NCBI GenBank assembly: GCA_949051815.1
Contig: CARQVR010000010.1
Span: 1 to 64,000 of the forward strand
Source of the DNA: an uncultured Lachnospiraceae bacterium
Lineage (GTDB): Bacteria > Bacillota > Clostridia > Lachnospirales > Lachnospiraceae
DNA length: 64,000 nt
Direction: 5' to 3'
Made by a program: the position numbers and the translations under genes. The notes under the pieces were generated by a model. That model was not told the DNA's origin. It saw only the letters and a program-made list of their open reading frames with translations, and searched no databases. Below are positions 43,059-52,088 of the stretch, in pieces (the stretch's first letter is position 1; every line of letters begins with the position of its first letter).

Positions 43059-43880
43059 ATGATTGAAAAAGAGAAGACCGGGCGGCAGACGTCTCTGCAA
43101 AAGGTATGGGAGGTATTATTTCCTTATCTGTTATATTATCTGACATACAATGCGGCCTGTCTGATTTTGATTTTTGTGTGCCGGGTGACGATGCAGAGCT
43201 TTGGCGGCGTGTACGGACAGTTTATGGCGGCGCAGATCGAAAATGTGACAGGCGTGATGGGAGGACTGGGGATGCTGACGGGTATCCTCCCCCTTATACC
43301 AATGCTTGGAAGAGAGCTTTGCGGGCGAGGGGAAACGCAGCATTTTATGGCAGCGGTATGTATCACTGTCATAACAGGGATTCTTGCTTTCAGTGCCTCT
43401 CTGGGTCTCAATGCGCTGCTTACGCTGACCGGGTTTGCGGAAAGTTCCCGGAGTTATCAGGAGGTGGCGGACAAGCAGTACGGCGTGGCTTTCGCGGTGG
43501 GGCTTGTTCTCTACGGTCTGATTTCTCCGCTGGCGGAGGAGGTAGTTTTTCGTGGTGTGATCTACAACCGTCTGCGCCGCTTATACAATCCGGCCATCGG
43601 AATTTTTGCGTCGGGACTTCTCTTCGGGGCTTTTCACGGAAACCCTGTGCAGGCCGTGTACGGCTCCTGTCTGGGAATGCTGATGGCGTATCTTTATGAA
43701 AAAAGCGGGAAATTTTACATTCCGGTTGTCTTTCATGCGGTGGCAAATCTGACGGTGTATATCACGGCCCGGTTTGCGGCCGTGCAGGCGCACCTGTTTA
43801 CACCGGCGGGCTGCGCAGCTTTGCTGGCGGTTGCGGCGGGGTGTGTGCTGGCTGTGCACTTTGGCGACAGAGCGGAATGA
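43059..43880 (+). CDS. CPBP family intramembrane metalloprotease
   Basis: 273 residues from the ATG at 43059 (ggag four bases upstream); an ATG 13 codons earlier (43020) with AGGAG twelve bases upstream is an equal alternative. Seven or eight membrane helices. Catalytic motifs: EEVVFRGVIYNRL (EExxxR), FGAFHGN (His) and VVFHAVAN (His/Asn). This is the CAAX/bacteriocin-processing protease family. Bacterial members handle prenylated or bacteriocin peptides, but no such gene is adjacent. A short T-rich hairpin at 42976-42997 shields it from upstream transcription. Confidence 0.88.
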   Translation: MIEKEKTGRQTSLQKVWEVLFPYLLYYLTYNAACLILIFVCRVTMQSFGGVYGQFMAAQIENVTGVMGGLGMLTGILPLIPMLGRELCGRGETQHFMAAVCITVITGILAFSASLGLNALLTLTGFAESSRSYQEVADKQYGVAFAVGLVLYGLISPLAEEVVFRGVIYNRLRRLYNPAIGIFASGLLFGAFHGNPVQAVYGSCLGMLMAYLYEKSGKFYIPVVFHAVANLTVYITARFAAVQAHLFTPAGCAALLAVAAGCVLAVHFGDRAE

Positions 43881-43947
43881 GTATGGTGGTTAAGACCGTA
43901 TTCCTCTTGTATTCAGTCATAAAAAACTGTATAATGGAGGAAAATCT

Positions 43948-44157
43948 ATGGTAAAACGAAATGCAAAGAAGTGGTTCCGGCATGGTAGCTGGTGGAGAAG
44001 GCTCAGAAACAACCGCAGGCACAGATATGCAGGGCGATCGGCGCGTCTCTTGCGGAAGAGGAAATCGCATTGTGGGAGCAGGAGCATATCAGACTGCTTT
44101 CTGAAACAGCTCCTGCACAATTTACGGTTTTACATTAAGGGGCGATGGCGGAGTTAA
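43948..44157 (+). pseudogene. Probable frame-disrupted small gene relic
   Basis: A TATAAT box (about 43931-43936) and GGAGG site lead into an ATG at 43948, but the frame encodes a very basic, tryptophan/arginine-rich product unlike its neighbours. Another frame, from GTG 43992 to TAA 44138, gives a natural-looking 48-residue sequence (VEKAQKQPQAQICRAIGASL followed by EEEIALWEQEH). The signals and the plausible protein lie in different frames, which suggests a frameshifted relic. The family is not recognised. Confidence 0.35.
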
Positions 44158-44168
44158 GAGTTGTCAGA

Positions 44169-45347
44169 TTACTTTTTTCGCATCCCTTTCAGCAGAAGGA
44201 GTGATAGTATCAGTACCAGCGGGAAAACGCATCCCACAAGCATTCCTTTTCGCAGATCATTGCCCGCATTCTGGGTGATATTGCCCACCAGACTGGGGCC
44301 GAACGCGCCGCCCAGATCGCCTGCCATGGCGAGCAGGGCGAACATGGCCGTTCCCCCTTCCGGGAGTCTGCCGGAGCAGATGCTGATTGTGCCGGGCCAC
44401 ATGATGCCCACGGAAAAGCCGCACAGAATACAGCCGATCAGGCCGATCACCGGATTGCTGGAAATGGATGCCGCTATGTAACAGCTCAGGCACAGAACGC
44501 CCGATCCCATCATAAACCGCATCAGATCCAGTTTGTCACCGTACTTTCCGAAGATAACGCGGCTGATTCCCATGGTTATGGCAAACATACAGGGACCGGC
44601 CAGATCTCCCATTGCCTTGGAGAAGCCGAGAGCCGATTCGGTGTAGGCGGAGGCCCACTGCGCCATGGACAGTTCGGAAGCGCCGGCGCACACCATGAGA
44701 ATGATGGAAACCCAGAATAACGGCACCCGGAGCAGACTGCCGGTCCCCATTCCCTTGCCGTCGTCGGTCGTATGCGCAATCGGGCAGGTGGCAAAGTTCC
44801 AGATGTTACAGAGGGGAATGACAGCCCAGACACAGGCCAGCCATTTCCAACTGTCGATACCGAAAACGGCAAAAAAGATGGTGGACAAAAGGATAACACC
44901 CACAGAGCCCCAGCAGTAAAAGGAGTGCAGCAGGCTCATCACCGCCTCTTTGTTGTCGAAGGGGCAGGCCTCCACAATAGGACTGCACAGTACCTCAATC
45001 AGACCGCTTCCGATGGCGTAGACAATGACGCTTGCGATGATTCCGGTCAGCGGATTGGAGAAAAGGTCCGGCAGAAAGGCAAGTCCGATCAGCCCTGCAG
45101 CCGCGCATAATTCCGAAGCCACAACGCAGTTGCGGTAGCCGATTCTGTCTGCAAAACAGGAACACAGGACATCCACAATAAGCTGGGTCAGAAAGAACAC
45201 GGTGGAAATCAGTGCGATCTGCCCTAACGGGATCTGATAAACATTGTGAAACGTTAAGAATAGCAGCGGTGCAAAGTTGGCACAGATTGCCTGTGTGATA
45301 AAACCGAGATAGCAGGCGGTCAGTGTTTTTTTATAATTTTTCGTCAT
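44169..45347 (-). CDS. Major facilitator superfamily transporter
   Basis: 392 residues with twelve predicted membrane helices. The loop between helices 2 and 3 carries CFADRIGYRNCV, fitting the DRxGRR-type MFS motif; a similar GKYGDKLDLMRFM occurs in the second half. The pattern is close to FucP-like or sugar/organic acid permeases. It is divergent from the AraC-type regulator, with 121 bases between start codons, so that regulator is the likely controller. The substrate is not determined. Confidence 0.88.
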   Translation of the reverse strand: MTKNYKKTLTACYLGFITQAICANFAPLLFLTFHNVYQIPLGQIALISTVFFLTQLIVDVLCSCFADRIGYRNCVVASELCAAAGLIGLAFLPDLFSNPLTGIIASVIVYAIGSGLIEVLCSPIVEACPFDNKEAVMSLLHSFYCWGSVGVILLSTIFFAVFGIDSWKWLACVWAVIPLCNIWNFATCPIAHTTDDGKGMGTGSLLRVPLFWVSIILMVCAGASELSMAQWASAYTESALGFSKAMGDLAGPCMFAITMGISRVIFGKYGDKLDLMRFMMGSGVLCLSCYIAASISSNPVIGLIGCILCGFSVGIMWPGTISICSGRLPEGGTAMFALLAMAGDLGGAFGPSLVGNITQNAGNDLRKGMLVGCVFPLVLILSLLLLKGMRKK

Positions 45348-45398
45348 GTCAGTGATTGCTCCTTTCTGTAATGAGTTGTATTATATAGTAGGAATGTG

Positions 45399-45421
45399 GG
45401 GATATCAATATAATATATCCC
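45399..45421. promoter_or_regulatory. Dyad between divergent MFS and AraC genes
   Basis: GGGATAT (45399-45405) and ATATCCC (45415-45421) form a 23-base dyad with an AT-rich centre that contains TATAAT. It lies midway between the divergent start codons and is a candidate operator. Confidence 0.45.
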
Positions 45422-45468
45422 AATATTATTACACAATCTCACAAATAGAGAGGAGGCTGGGCGGAATC

Positions 45469-46407
45469 ATGCAGGCACATGAGGGACACATCAGGATCGT
45501 AACCGATGAATCGCTGCGGGAAACCGTTCCCCATGGAAGCGAGGACTATCCGTTCCGGTATTATCTGGAGGATATCTGGCAGTTTGATTTTCACTGCATC
45601 GAATGGCACTGGCATCCGGAAGTAGAATTTGTCCTGATTCAAAAGGGGACAGCGGATTTTCTGATCGGAAGTGAGAGATATGTCCTTGGAGCGGGAACGG
45701 GTCTCTTTATCAATTCTCAGGTGATTCACAGATTTGAGGCAGCGGAGAGCGTTATTATTCCTAACATTGTATTTTCCCCCTCTCTGATTGCTCCGGAGGA
45801 GAGTCTGATCTATCGGAAGTATGTGCAGCCTGTTCTTGACAAAACGGCAGAGTGCCAGATCTTTTCTGCAGATGATCCGGTGCAGGGAGAGATTTTGCGC
45901 ACGCTTTTGGCCGTGTTTGACGTGCAGGAAAACGGGAATGGATGTGAGCTCCAAACGGCGGAGCTGCTTTTGAAATTGTGGCGTCTGCTGTATGAAAATA
46001 CGGATTTCACAGAAAAAATTTCTTCCCCACAGACGTCGGTGCGGACGCAGGCACAGCTCCAGATTATGCTGCAATACATTCACAAAAATTATCCGCATCA
46101 GATCTCGCTTAATGATATCGCGGAAACGGTGTCTCTCAGCAAAAGCAGCGTGCTTGGCATTTTTCATAAGAATATTCACACCTCGCCTGTCAGCTATCTT
46201 GTGAATTACAGGTTAAAACGGGCGGCGAAGCTGCTTGGGACGACGCAGAACAGCGTTTCCGCCATTGCCCGTGACACCGGATTTGAAAATGTCGGCTACT
46301 TTTGCCGGAAATTCAAAGAAGTGTTTCATGCAACGCCCGGCGAATACAGGAAAGCGGATCGTGGAGTCATCCACTCAGAGAATTGTAAACACGGCATTGC
46401 AGATTAA
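45469..46407 (+). CDS. AraC family regulator with cupin sensor domain
   Basis: 312 residues from the ATG at 45469, after AGGAGG; the longer frame would overlap the divergent MFS start. The N-terminal cupin (FHCIEWHWHPEVEFVLIQKG, about 44-63) suggests sugar sensing. The C-terminal pair of helix-turn-helix motifs is complete: LNDIAETVSLSKSSVLGIFH and VSAIARDTGFENVGYFCRKF, ending in HATPGEYRK. It should activate the divergent MFS gene in response to a sugar-like ligand. Confidence 0.9.
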   Translation: MQAHEGHIRIVTDESLRETVPHGSEDYPFRYYLEDIWQFDFHCIEWHWHPEVEFVLIQKGTADFLIGSERYVLGAGTGLFINSQVIHRFEAAESVIIPNIVFSPSLIAPEESLIYRKYVQPVLDKTAECQIFSADDPVQGEILRTLLAVFDVQENGNGCELQTAELLLKLWRLLYENTDFTEKISSPQTSVRTQAQLQIMLQYIHKNYPHQISLNDIAETVSLSKSSVLGIFHKNIHTSPVSYLVNYRLKRAAKLLGTTQNSVSAIARDTGFENVGYFCRKFKEVFHATPGEYRKADRGVIHSENCKHGIAD

Positions 46408-46500
46408 TGTCCGGTTTGCAATTTTTATTTGGTTTTTTAAGATTATGCTATGTATGAAAAGAAGAACATAGAAAAGATAGAAAACTGCATGACTAAGTGA

Positions 46501-46530
46501 TATAATTGTGCAAACATTGATCAATTGATC
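46501..46530 (+). promoter_or_regulatory. -10 element with downstream palindrome before the DUF5714 gene
   Basis: TATAAT (46501-46506), then the perfect palindrome GATCAATTGATC (46519-46530) at about the transcription start. A repressor site is plausible; the -35 region is poor. Confidence 0.4.
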
Positions 46531-46614
46531 GTTAGAAAGAGACAGCAGAGAGAAGAAAAAAGATATGATACAGGAAGCTCTTTACTGACGCAGCAGTGAG
46601 GTTATGAGAATAAA

Positions 46615-47322
46615 ATGAGCGAAGAATGTTTGATTTGCAGCGCACCGCTGGCGTATTTGGAGAAGGATACGCCTATGGAATGCGCCATTTGTCATAAGAA
46701 GGAAAACAGCAAAACCAGATGTGTGAAGGGGCATTATGTCTGTAATGCATGTCATACAAAGGGAGTGGATCACATGATCGGACTATGTCTCGGGGAGACA
46801 TCCAAAGATCCGGTCTGCATTATGAAAAAGCTGATGTCCCAGCCGTTTTGCCATATGCACGGGCCGGAACATCATGTCATGGCAGGCGCCGCGCTTCTGA
46901 CGGCATATAAAAATGCCGGTGGGGATCTGGATCTTCCGGATGCACTGCTTGAAATGAGTAACCGTGGAAAAAGTGTTCCGGGCGGTGCGTGCGGCTTTTG
47001 GGGCGCCTGCGGGGCGGGAATCAGTTCTGGCATATTTGTTTCCATCCTGTCGAAATCCACCCCTCTTGCGGAGGAACCTTTTGCTTTATCCCATAAGATG
47101 ACATCGATATCGCTTGGCAGAATCGGGGAAATCGGAGGCCCCAGATGCTGTAAAAGAGATTCGTTTCTTTCCATTTTATCAGCGGTTGATTTTGTGGAGC
47201 AGTACTTTGGAATCAAAATGGAAAAACAAGAGGTCGTGTGCGATTTTTCACATAATAACAACCAGTGTATCGGGAGCCGGTGCCCTTTCTCAAAGGAGAA
47301 GGGCAAGGAGAAAAGTACTTAA
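46615..47322 (+). CDS. DUF5714 family cysteine-rich protein
   Basis: 235 residues with many cysteines. N-terminal zinc-ribbon pairs: CLICSAPL, CAICHKKE and CNACH (residues about 5-48). A helical domain follows with CHMHGPEHHVMAGAALLTAY, GACGFWGACGAGISSGIF (about 122-140) and the Cys-Cys of GPRCCKRDSF near 180, and the end has CIGSRCPFSK. The pattern suggests metal or Fe-S binding, and DUF5714 proteins often accompany SAM-dependent or anaerobic redox genes. Here the next gene, 40 bases on, is a hybrid kinase. The function is unknown. Confidence 0.75.
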   Translation: MSEECLICSAPLAYLEKDTPMECAICHKKENSKTRCVKGHYVCNACHTKGVDHMIGLCLGETSKDPVCIMKKLMSQPFCHMHGPEHHVMAGAALLTAYKNAGGDLDLPDALLEMSNRGKSVPGGACGFWGACGAGISSGIFVSILSKSTPLAEEPFALSHKMTSISLGRIGEIGGPRCCKRDSFLSILSAVDFVEQYFGIKMEKQEVVCDFSHNNNQCIGSRCPFSKEKGKEKST

Positions 47323-47361
47323 AAAGGCAGTCATAAATGACAAAAATAATGGAGGAGTGCA

Positions 47362-49902
47362 ATGGAGTGCTTAGGACAGCAGAGTGGAATGCAGAGCGTT
47401 CAAAATCTGGAAACCATTATCAATGAAGGGCTTCGTGTCGCCCTGCTGGAGGAAACCCCGGACCAGTCGCTGGAAGTGCTGATGGAGCATCTGGGAAAAG
47501 CGCTGAACGGGGAAAGGATTTATATATTTGAGCAGAACGAGTCCGGAGGCGACGATAATACATATGAGTGGGTGGCCGAAGGTGTGGAGCCGGAAAAGGA
47601 GAACCTTCAAAATGTACCCGCTGAGGTTTGTGCAAGCTGGTACCGGAAATTCAGCATTGGCAAACATATCGTCATCAGCGATCTGGAAGAGATCAGGGAA
47701 ACGGATCCGCTCCAATATGAGAGCCTGAAAGAACAGAATGTGCATTCTCTTGTGGTGGTTCCGCTGTATGACGGAAAAAAGTTTATCGGCTTTTACGGGG
47801 TGGACAATCCGCCTGTGAAATTGTTGGAATACGCGTCGAATATGCTCCAGACGGCGGCATATTTTATTGTGTCGTCCCTGAAAAGGCGCAATCTGTTCCG
47901 CGAGCTCCAAAAGCGCAGTTATAATGTACTTCATGCGCTCAGTGTGGATTATCTGGGCATTTATCAGGTGAACTTTGACACAGGCGGATGCGAGGTGTAT
48001 CGGAACAGCGAAAAGACGGAAATGGACTGGAGCGCGAGCTTCGCGGACGGTTATCAGGCGGCCATGGAGCGCTACATTTCCAGATGCGTGGCGCCCAGAG
48101 ATCAGAAAAGACTCGGCGCGGCGACAAAAAAGGAGTATGTTCTTTCACAGCTTCGGACGAAGAAAAAGTTTTATGTGCGCTATCAGGTGAAGGACAGCGC
48201 TTTCGGGCTGCAGCATATGGAGATTCATTTTTCCGCCACAGAGAATCCGGGGGAAGAAAACTGTGCTATTTTTGCGCTGCGGGATGTGAATGCCGTGGTG
48301 GAGCGGGAAGAGAAATACAAGCTGGAGGCGAGACAGAATCTGGAGGAGATTCTGGAGGGAGCCAGAACCGGTATCTGGACGATTGAGCTGGAGGACGGCT
48401 GCGAGCCGAGGATGTATACCAACCGGATTATGCGGACGCTGCTTGGCGTATCGGAGGAGATCGAGCCGGAGGAGTGTTACCGGCATTGGTTCCAGAACAT
48501 TGAGCCGGACTATGTGGAGATGGTGCAGGATGCGGTGCAGGAGATTTTGAAAACCGGCCGCGCGGAAGTGATTTATCCGTGGAAACATCCGGAGCTTGGC
48601 AAAATATATGTCCGCTGCGGCGGTGTGCCGGACAAGACATTCAAGAAACCGGGCGTCTGTCTGAACGGATATCATCAGGATATTACGGAGACGATGGTGA
48701 CGCAGAAAAAGCAGGACAAAGCCATTATGGAGCTGTTAGAGAAGGTAAGACGGGCAAATTCGGCAAAGAGCGAATTTCTGTCCCACATGTCCCATGATCT
48801 GCGCACACCCATCAACGGTATTCTTGGGATGCTGGCTATCATAGAAAAGAGTCAGGATGATCCTGAGCGGCAGAGGGAATGCCGGAAGAAAATACGTGTG
48901 TCGACGGAGCATTTGCTTTCTCTGGTCAATGATGTTTTGCAGATCAGCAAGATGGAGAGCGGCATACGTGCGGAGGCGGAGAAGTCGTTTGAAATCCGGG
49001 AAGTGCTGGATAACAGCATTATGCTTTTGGCCGAAAGAGCGGAGGAGCGGGGGATCCGGCTGACATTGAAGGAAGCGGATATAGAGCACGGCAGAGTGAT
49101 TGGAAATCCGCTGCATTTACAGCAGATTCTGATGAACATTATCGACAATGCCATCAAATATAACCATCCGCAGGGAGCCGTCTTCGTTACGGCAAAGGAG
49201 ACGGCCTGCAGGGGCGGCGCCGCAGAATATGAGTTTGTGGTAGAAGATACCGGAATCGGCATTGGAGAGGAGTTTAAAAAGCATATTTTTGAGCCGTTTA
49301 CCCAGGAGCATAAAAGTGCGAGGACGCACTATAACGGTGTCGGGCTTGGCATGTCCATCGTGAAGCAGCTGGTGGACCAGATGAAAGGGCATATTGCGGT
49401 GGAAAGCCGGATCGGGAAGGGGAGCATGTTTCGGATTACGCTGTCCATGCAGATAGACGGAACGTGGAATGCGCAGCCTTCGGAGGAGGAGCAGAACGGG
49501 CTGGATTCCATTGCCGGGATGCGCGTCCTTCTGGTGGAAGATAATGAGATAAATTGTGAAATCATTGAGTTTATGCTTACGGATGCAGGCGCGGAGGTGG
49601 TGACCGCGGTTGACGGAAAGGCGGCTGTGGATGCGTTTGCGGCGTCCGGTCCGGGAACCTTTGACTGCGTGCTTATGGATTTGATGATGCCTGTTATGAG
49701 CGGTTATGAGGCGACGCGCGTGATCCGCAGTATGGACAGACCGGATGCAAAATCCATTCCCATTATTGCCCTGTCGGCGAACGCGTTTGACGAGGATGTC
49801 GCCATGGCCAAGGATGCCGGAATGAACGAACATCTGGCGAAGCCGGTGGATATGGGAAAAATGTTCCATGTGATGAGCGGGCTGAGCTGCCGGACGACAT
49901 AA
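47362..49902 (+). CDS. Hybrid sensor histidine kinase with GAF domain and receiver
   Basis: 846 residues with no membrane segment, so a cytoplasmic sensor. A GAF domain covers about 15-175, and PAS-like regions about 195-450 (two stretches ending in PAC-like strands). The HisKA box is SHMSHDLRTPING with His478. The ATPase domain has NAIKYN, DTGIGIGEEF and GVGLGMSIVKQL. A C-terminal receiver has acceptor Asp773 in LMDLMMP, with EDN and KPVD motifs. No separate response regulator is adjacent, so output is through phosphotransfer elsewhere. ggagg precedes the ATG. Confidence 0.9.
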   Translation: MECLGQQSGMQSVQNLETIINEGLRVALLEETPDQSLEVLMEHLGKALNGERIYIFEQNESGGDDNTYEWVAEGVEPEKENLQNVPAEVCASWYRKFSIGKHIVISDLEEIRETDPLQYESLKEQNVHSLVVVPLYDGKKFIGFYGVDNPPVKLLEYASNMLQTAAYFIVSSLKRRNLFRELQKRSYNVLHALSVDYLGIYQVNFDTGGCEVYRNSEKTEMDWSASFADGYQAAMERYISRCVAPRDQKRLGAATKKEYVLSQLRTKKKFYVRYQVKDSAFGLQHMEIHFSATENPGEENCAIFALRDVNAVVEREEKYKLEARQNLEEILEGARTGIWTIELEDGCEPRMYTNRIMRTLLGVSEEIEPEECYRHWFQNIEPDYVEMVQDAVQEILKTGRAEVIYPWKHPELGKIYVRCGGVPDKTFKKPGVCLNGYHQDITETMVTQKKQDKAIMELLEKVRRANSAKSEFLSHMSHDLRTPINGILGMLAIIEKSQDDPERQRECRKKIRVSTEHLLSLVNDVLQISKMESGIRAEAEKSFEIREVLDNSIMLLAERAEERGIRLTLKEADIEHGRVIGNPLHLQQILMNIIDNAIKYNHPQGAVFVTAKETACRGGAAEYEFVVEDTGIGIGEEFKKHIFEPFTQEHKSARTHYNGVGLGMSIVKQLVDQMKGHIAVESRIGKGSMFRITLSMQIDGTWNAQPSEEEQNGLDSIAGMRVLLVEDNEINCEIIEFMLTDAGAEVVTAVDGKAAVDAFAASGPGTFDCVLMDLMMPVMSGYEATRVIRSMDRPDAKSIPIIALSANAFDEDVAMAKDAGMNEHLAKPVDMGKMFHVMSGLSCRTT

Positions 49903-49928
49903 AAAATAAATGTAAACGGGGCGGAAAC

Positions 49929-50474
49929 ATGAAAAACCACATAAATGTAACGTTAGTCAGGGCTGATATCAAAGATGCGAGAGAAATCCACGCCATGCAG
50001 GTAGCAGCGTTTCGGGAGTTGCTGGAGAAATATCAGGACTTTGAAACGAGTCCCGCAAGTGAAAGCGTGGAAAAAGTGGAGGCGCGTCTGCGGCAGGACG
50101 TTACCTCTTATTATTTTATATGTGTTGGACAGACAAAGGTGGGGGCAGTCCGTGTGGTCGACTGGAAAGAATACGGGAAAAACAAGAGAATTTCTCCCAT
50201 TTTTATCATGCCGGAATTTCAGGGCAGGGGTATTGCGCAGGAAGCATTACGGCTCTGTGAAGAAGCGCATGGAAGCGGAAACTGGGAGCTGGACACCATT
50301 TTGCAGGAACCGAAAAACTGTCATCTGTATGAGAAGATGGGGTACCGGCGGACGGGCAAAACGGAGGTTGTAAACGACAGACTTACCCTGGTGTTTTATG
50401 AAAAACGACAGACGCCCGAAAGGCTGCAGCAGTATTTTGACGGAGGATGGGACGATGGAAAACGAACTGTTTGA
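49929..50474 (+). CDS. GNAT family N-acetyltransferase
   Basis: 181 residues. The acetyl-CoA-binding motif A is ISPIFIMPEFQGRGIAQEAL (about 77-96), with Q/RxxGxG/A present as QGRGIA. The end of the gene overlaps the start of the MATE exporter by 20 bases, and that overlap suggests a shared transcript. The substrate could be a small amine or drug, in line with the exporter, but this is inference. Confidence 0.85.
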   Translation: MKNHINVTLVRADIKDAREIHAMQVAAFRELLEKYQDFETSPASESVEKVEARLRQDVTSYYFICVGQTKVGAVRVVDWKEYGKNKRISPIFIMPEFQGRGIAQEALRLCEEAHGSGNWELDTILQEPKNCHLYEKMGYRRTGKTEVVNDRLTLVFYEKRQTPERLQQYFDGGWDDGKRTV

Positions 50475-51801
50475 GAAAACGCCGGTGCCAAAGGCATACT
50501 TTACACTGGCTCTGCCGGTGGTGTTTAGTATGGTTGTCTCGCTGGTCTACAATATGGTGGACACTTATTTTATTGCGCAGACGGGCAACACAAATCTGGT
50601 GGCGGGGGTATCTTTGAGCGCGCCGGTTTTTACCCTGATGATTGCGCTCGGCGATATTTTCGGGTTGGGAGGAAGTTCCGTCATTTCCCGGCTGTTCGGG
50701 GAGAAAAAGGATGAGGATGGAAAACGCCTCAGCGTGTTTTGCTTTTATGCGGCAATTTTGTGCGGGATTGTGGTGACGATAGTGATGATGCTGCTTCGTG
50801 AGCCGGTTCTTTATCTGCTGGGAGCGGATCAGGACACGATTTCCTATGCGTCCGGTTATTTTACTTATATTGTGCTGGGCGCGCCGTTTATTATCTTATC
50901 TTTTACGCCGTCCAATCTGCTGCGGACGGAAGGCTTTGCGACAGCGACTATGACGGGAAATATACTGGGCGCAGTCGTCAATATGATTTTGGACCCTGTC
51001 TTTATCTCCGTATTGGGGATGGGGGCAGCAGGCGCGGCCATTGCGACCGTGATCGGCAATATCTTTGCGGATCTTTTTTATGTCTGGTTTCTGTTAAAGA
51101 AGAGCCGGCGGCTTTCCATCAACCCGTCGGGATTTCATATTCATTTCGTGGAAGTGGGGCAGATTCTGGCAATCGGGATTCCGGCGTCCATTACGAATCT
51201 GATGCAGAGTATCGGGATTGCGTTGACGAACCGGTCTTTGCTGCCATACGGAAACGACAGGGTTGCGGCCATGGGGATTGTGATGAAGGTGAACCTGATT
51301 GCGGTTCTGATTCTGGTGGGTTTTGCGTTTGGAGCGCAGCCGCTTGTCGGTTATAATTACGGGGCGAAAAACTATGCGCGTCTCAAAGAAATTCTGCGGT
51401 TCTGCTACGAATTTGAATGCGGTGCGGCGGCAGTGCTGGCAGGAGCGCTTTCCCTTGCGGCGCCTGCCATGATCGGGCTGTTTATGCAGGACGCATCCAT
51501 TATTGAAATCGGCGTACCCATGCTCCGTATGCAGCAGATGGGAATGGTGTTTACGGCGGTTGTGCTGGTGACGACCTGTACATTCCAGTCGGCGGGAAAA
51601 GCCGTTGGCGCGTTTCTTCTGTCTGTCAGCAGGCAGGGGGTGGTGTTTGCAGCCGTCCTGTTCATCGCTTCAAAAGCGTTTGCCTATCAGGGGGTTCTGA
51701 TGGCGCAGGCCGTTTCCGATCTGCTGACGGCAGTTATGGCGGTTATTCTGCTTCATATTCTGATCAGGAAGCCTGTTTCCGTTTCATTGCAAAAGGAATA
51801 A
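50455..51801 (+). CDS. MATE family efflux transporter
   Basis: 448 residues from the ATG at 50455 (MENELFEKTPVPKAYF), with cggagg eight bases upstream inside the GNAT gene; an earlier in-frame start lies deeper in that gene. About twelve membrane helices, with the family segments VYNMVDTYFIAQTG (about 32-45) and FGAQPLVGYNYGAKNYARL in the second half. It probably exports cationic compounds. Together with the overlapping acetyltransferase it may be a small detoxification unit. Confidence 0.9.
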   Translation: MENELFEKTPVPKAYFTLALPVVFSMVVSLVYNMVDTYFIAQTGNTNLVAGVSLSAPVFTLMIALGDIFGLGGSSVISRLFGEKKDEDGKRLSVFCFYAAILCGIVVTIVMMLLREPVLYLLGADQDTISYASGYFTYIVLGAPFIILSFTPSNLLRTEGFATATMTGNILGAVVNMILDPVFISVLGMGAAGAAIATVIGNIFADLFYVWFLLKKSRRLSINPSGFHIHFVEVGQILAIGIPASITNLMQSIGIALTNRSLLPYGNDRVAAMGIVMKVNLIAVLILVGFAFGAQPLVGYNYGAKNYARLKEILRFCYEFECGAAAVLAGALSLAAPAMIGLFMQDASIIEIGVPMLRMQQMGMVFTAVVLVTTCTFQSAGKAVGAFLLSVSRQGVVFAAVLFIASKAFAYQGVLMAQAVSDLLTAVMAVILLHILIRKPVSVSLQKE

Positions 51802-51814
51802 TAAAAAATCTGTA

Positions 51815-51843
51815 TTTACAAATCCCCCATACGGGTGTATTAT
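51815..51843 (+). promoter_or_regulatory. Promoter of gltB
   Basis: TTTACA (51815-51820), a 17-base spacer and TATTAT (51838-51843). It gives a leader of about 240 bases that includes an early hairpin and the family D element. Confidence 0.6.
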
Positions 51844-51855
51844 TGTATACATGTA

Positions 51856-51900
51856 GAACGCAAAGGAGCGCTAGATGCCTTCTTTTGCGTTCTTTCTTTT
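51856..51900 (+). terminator. Leader hairpin with T-rich tail, possible attenuator of gltB
   Basis: GAACGCAAA (51856-51864) pairs with TTTGCGTTC (51884-51892), followed by TTTCTTTTG. It sits just after the gltB promoter start point, so it could also be the terminator of the upstream MATE gene. Confidence 0.5.
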
Positions 51901-51940
51901 GTTCCTTTGCTTATTTTGTATGTTAAAAGTCAGGAGAGAA

Positions 51941-52047
51941 GATTGAAAAATCACACTGATGTGCTCATTTTTCAATCGACAGTTTGAGTTAGAGCCGCAG
52001 ACTGTCCTTGATCGCAGATGAGAAACCGCCTTCGCGGATTTCTCATC
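51941..52047 (+). repeat. Structured leader element upstream of gltB (family D)
   Basis: Hairpin 1 (51941-51977) has arms GATTGAAAAATCACA and TGTGCTCATTTTTCAATC. Hairpin 2 uses GACAGT (51978) and ACTGTC (52011). CCTTGATCGCAG follows, then the strong hairpin GATGAGAAACCGC and GCGGATTTCTCATC (52017-52047). Hairpin 1 differs from that in the gltB-gltD gap by a single base over 37, and the CCTTGATCGCAG box is identical. It ends about 40 bases before the gltB start. Confidence 0.8.
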
Positions 52048-52088
52048 GCGTGTCATCGCAGTAAACTGCTCTGACAAGGAGGTAACAT

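Noticed and set aside
43059..43880. Calling the CPBP protease part of a bacteriocin cluster
   Set aside because: No precursor peptide with a leader, no modification enzyme and no dedicated exporter adjoin it.
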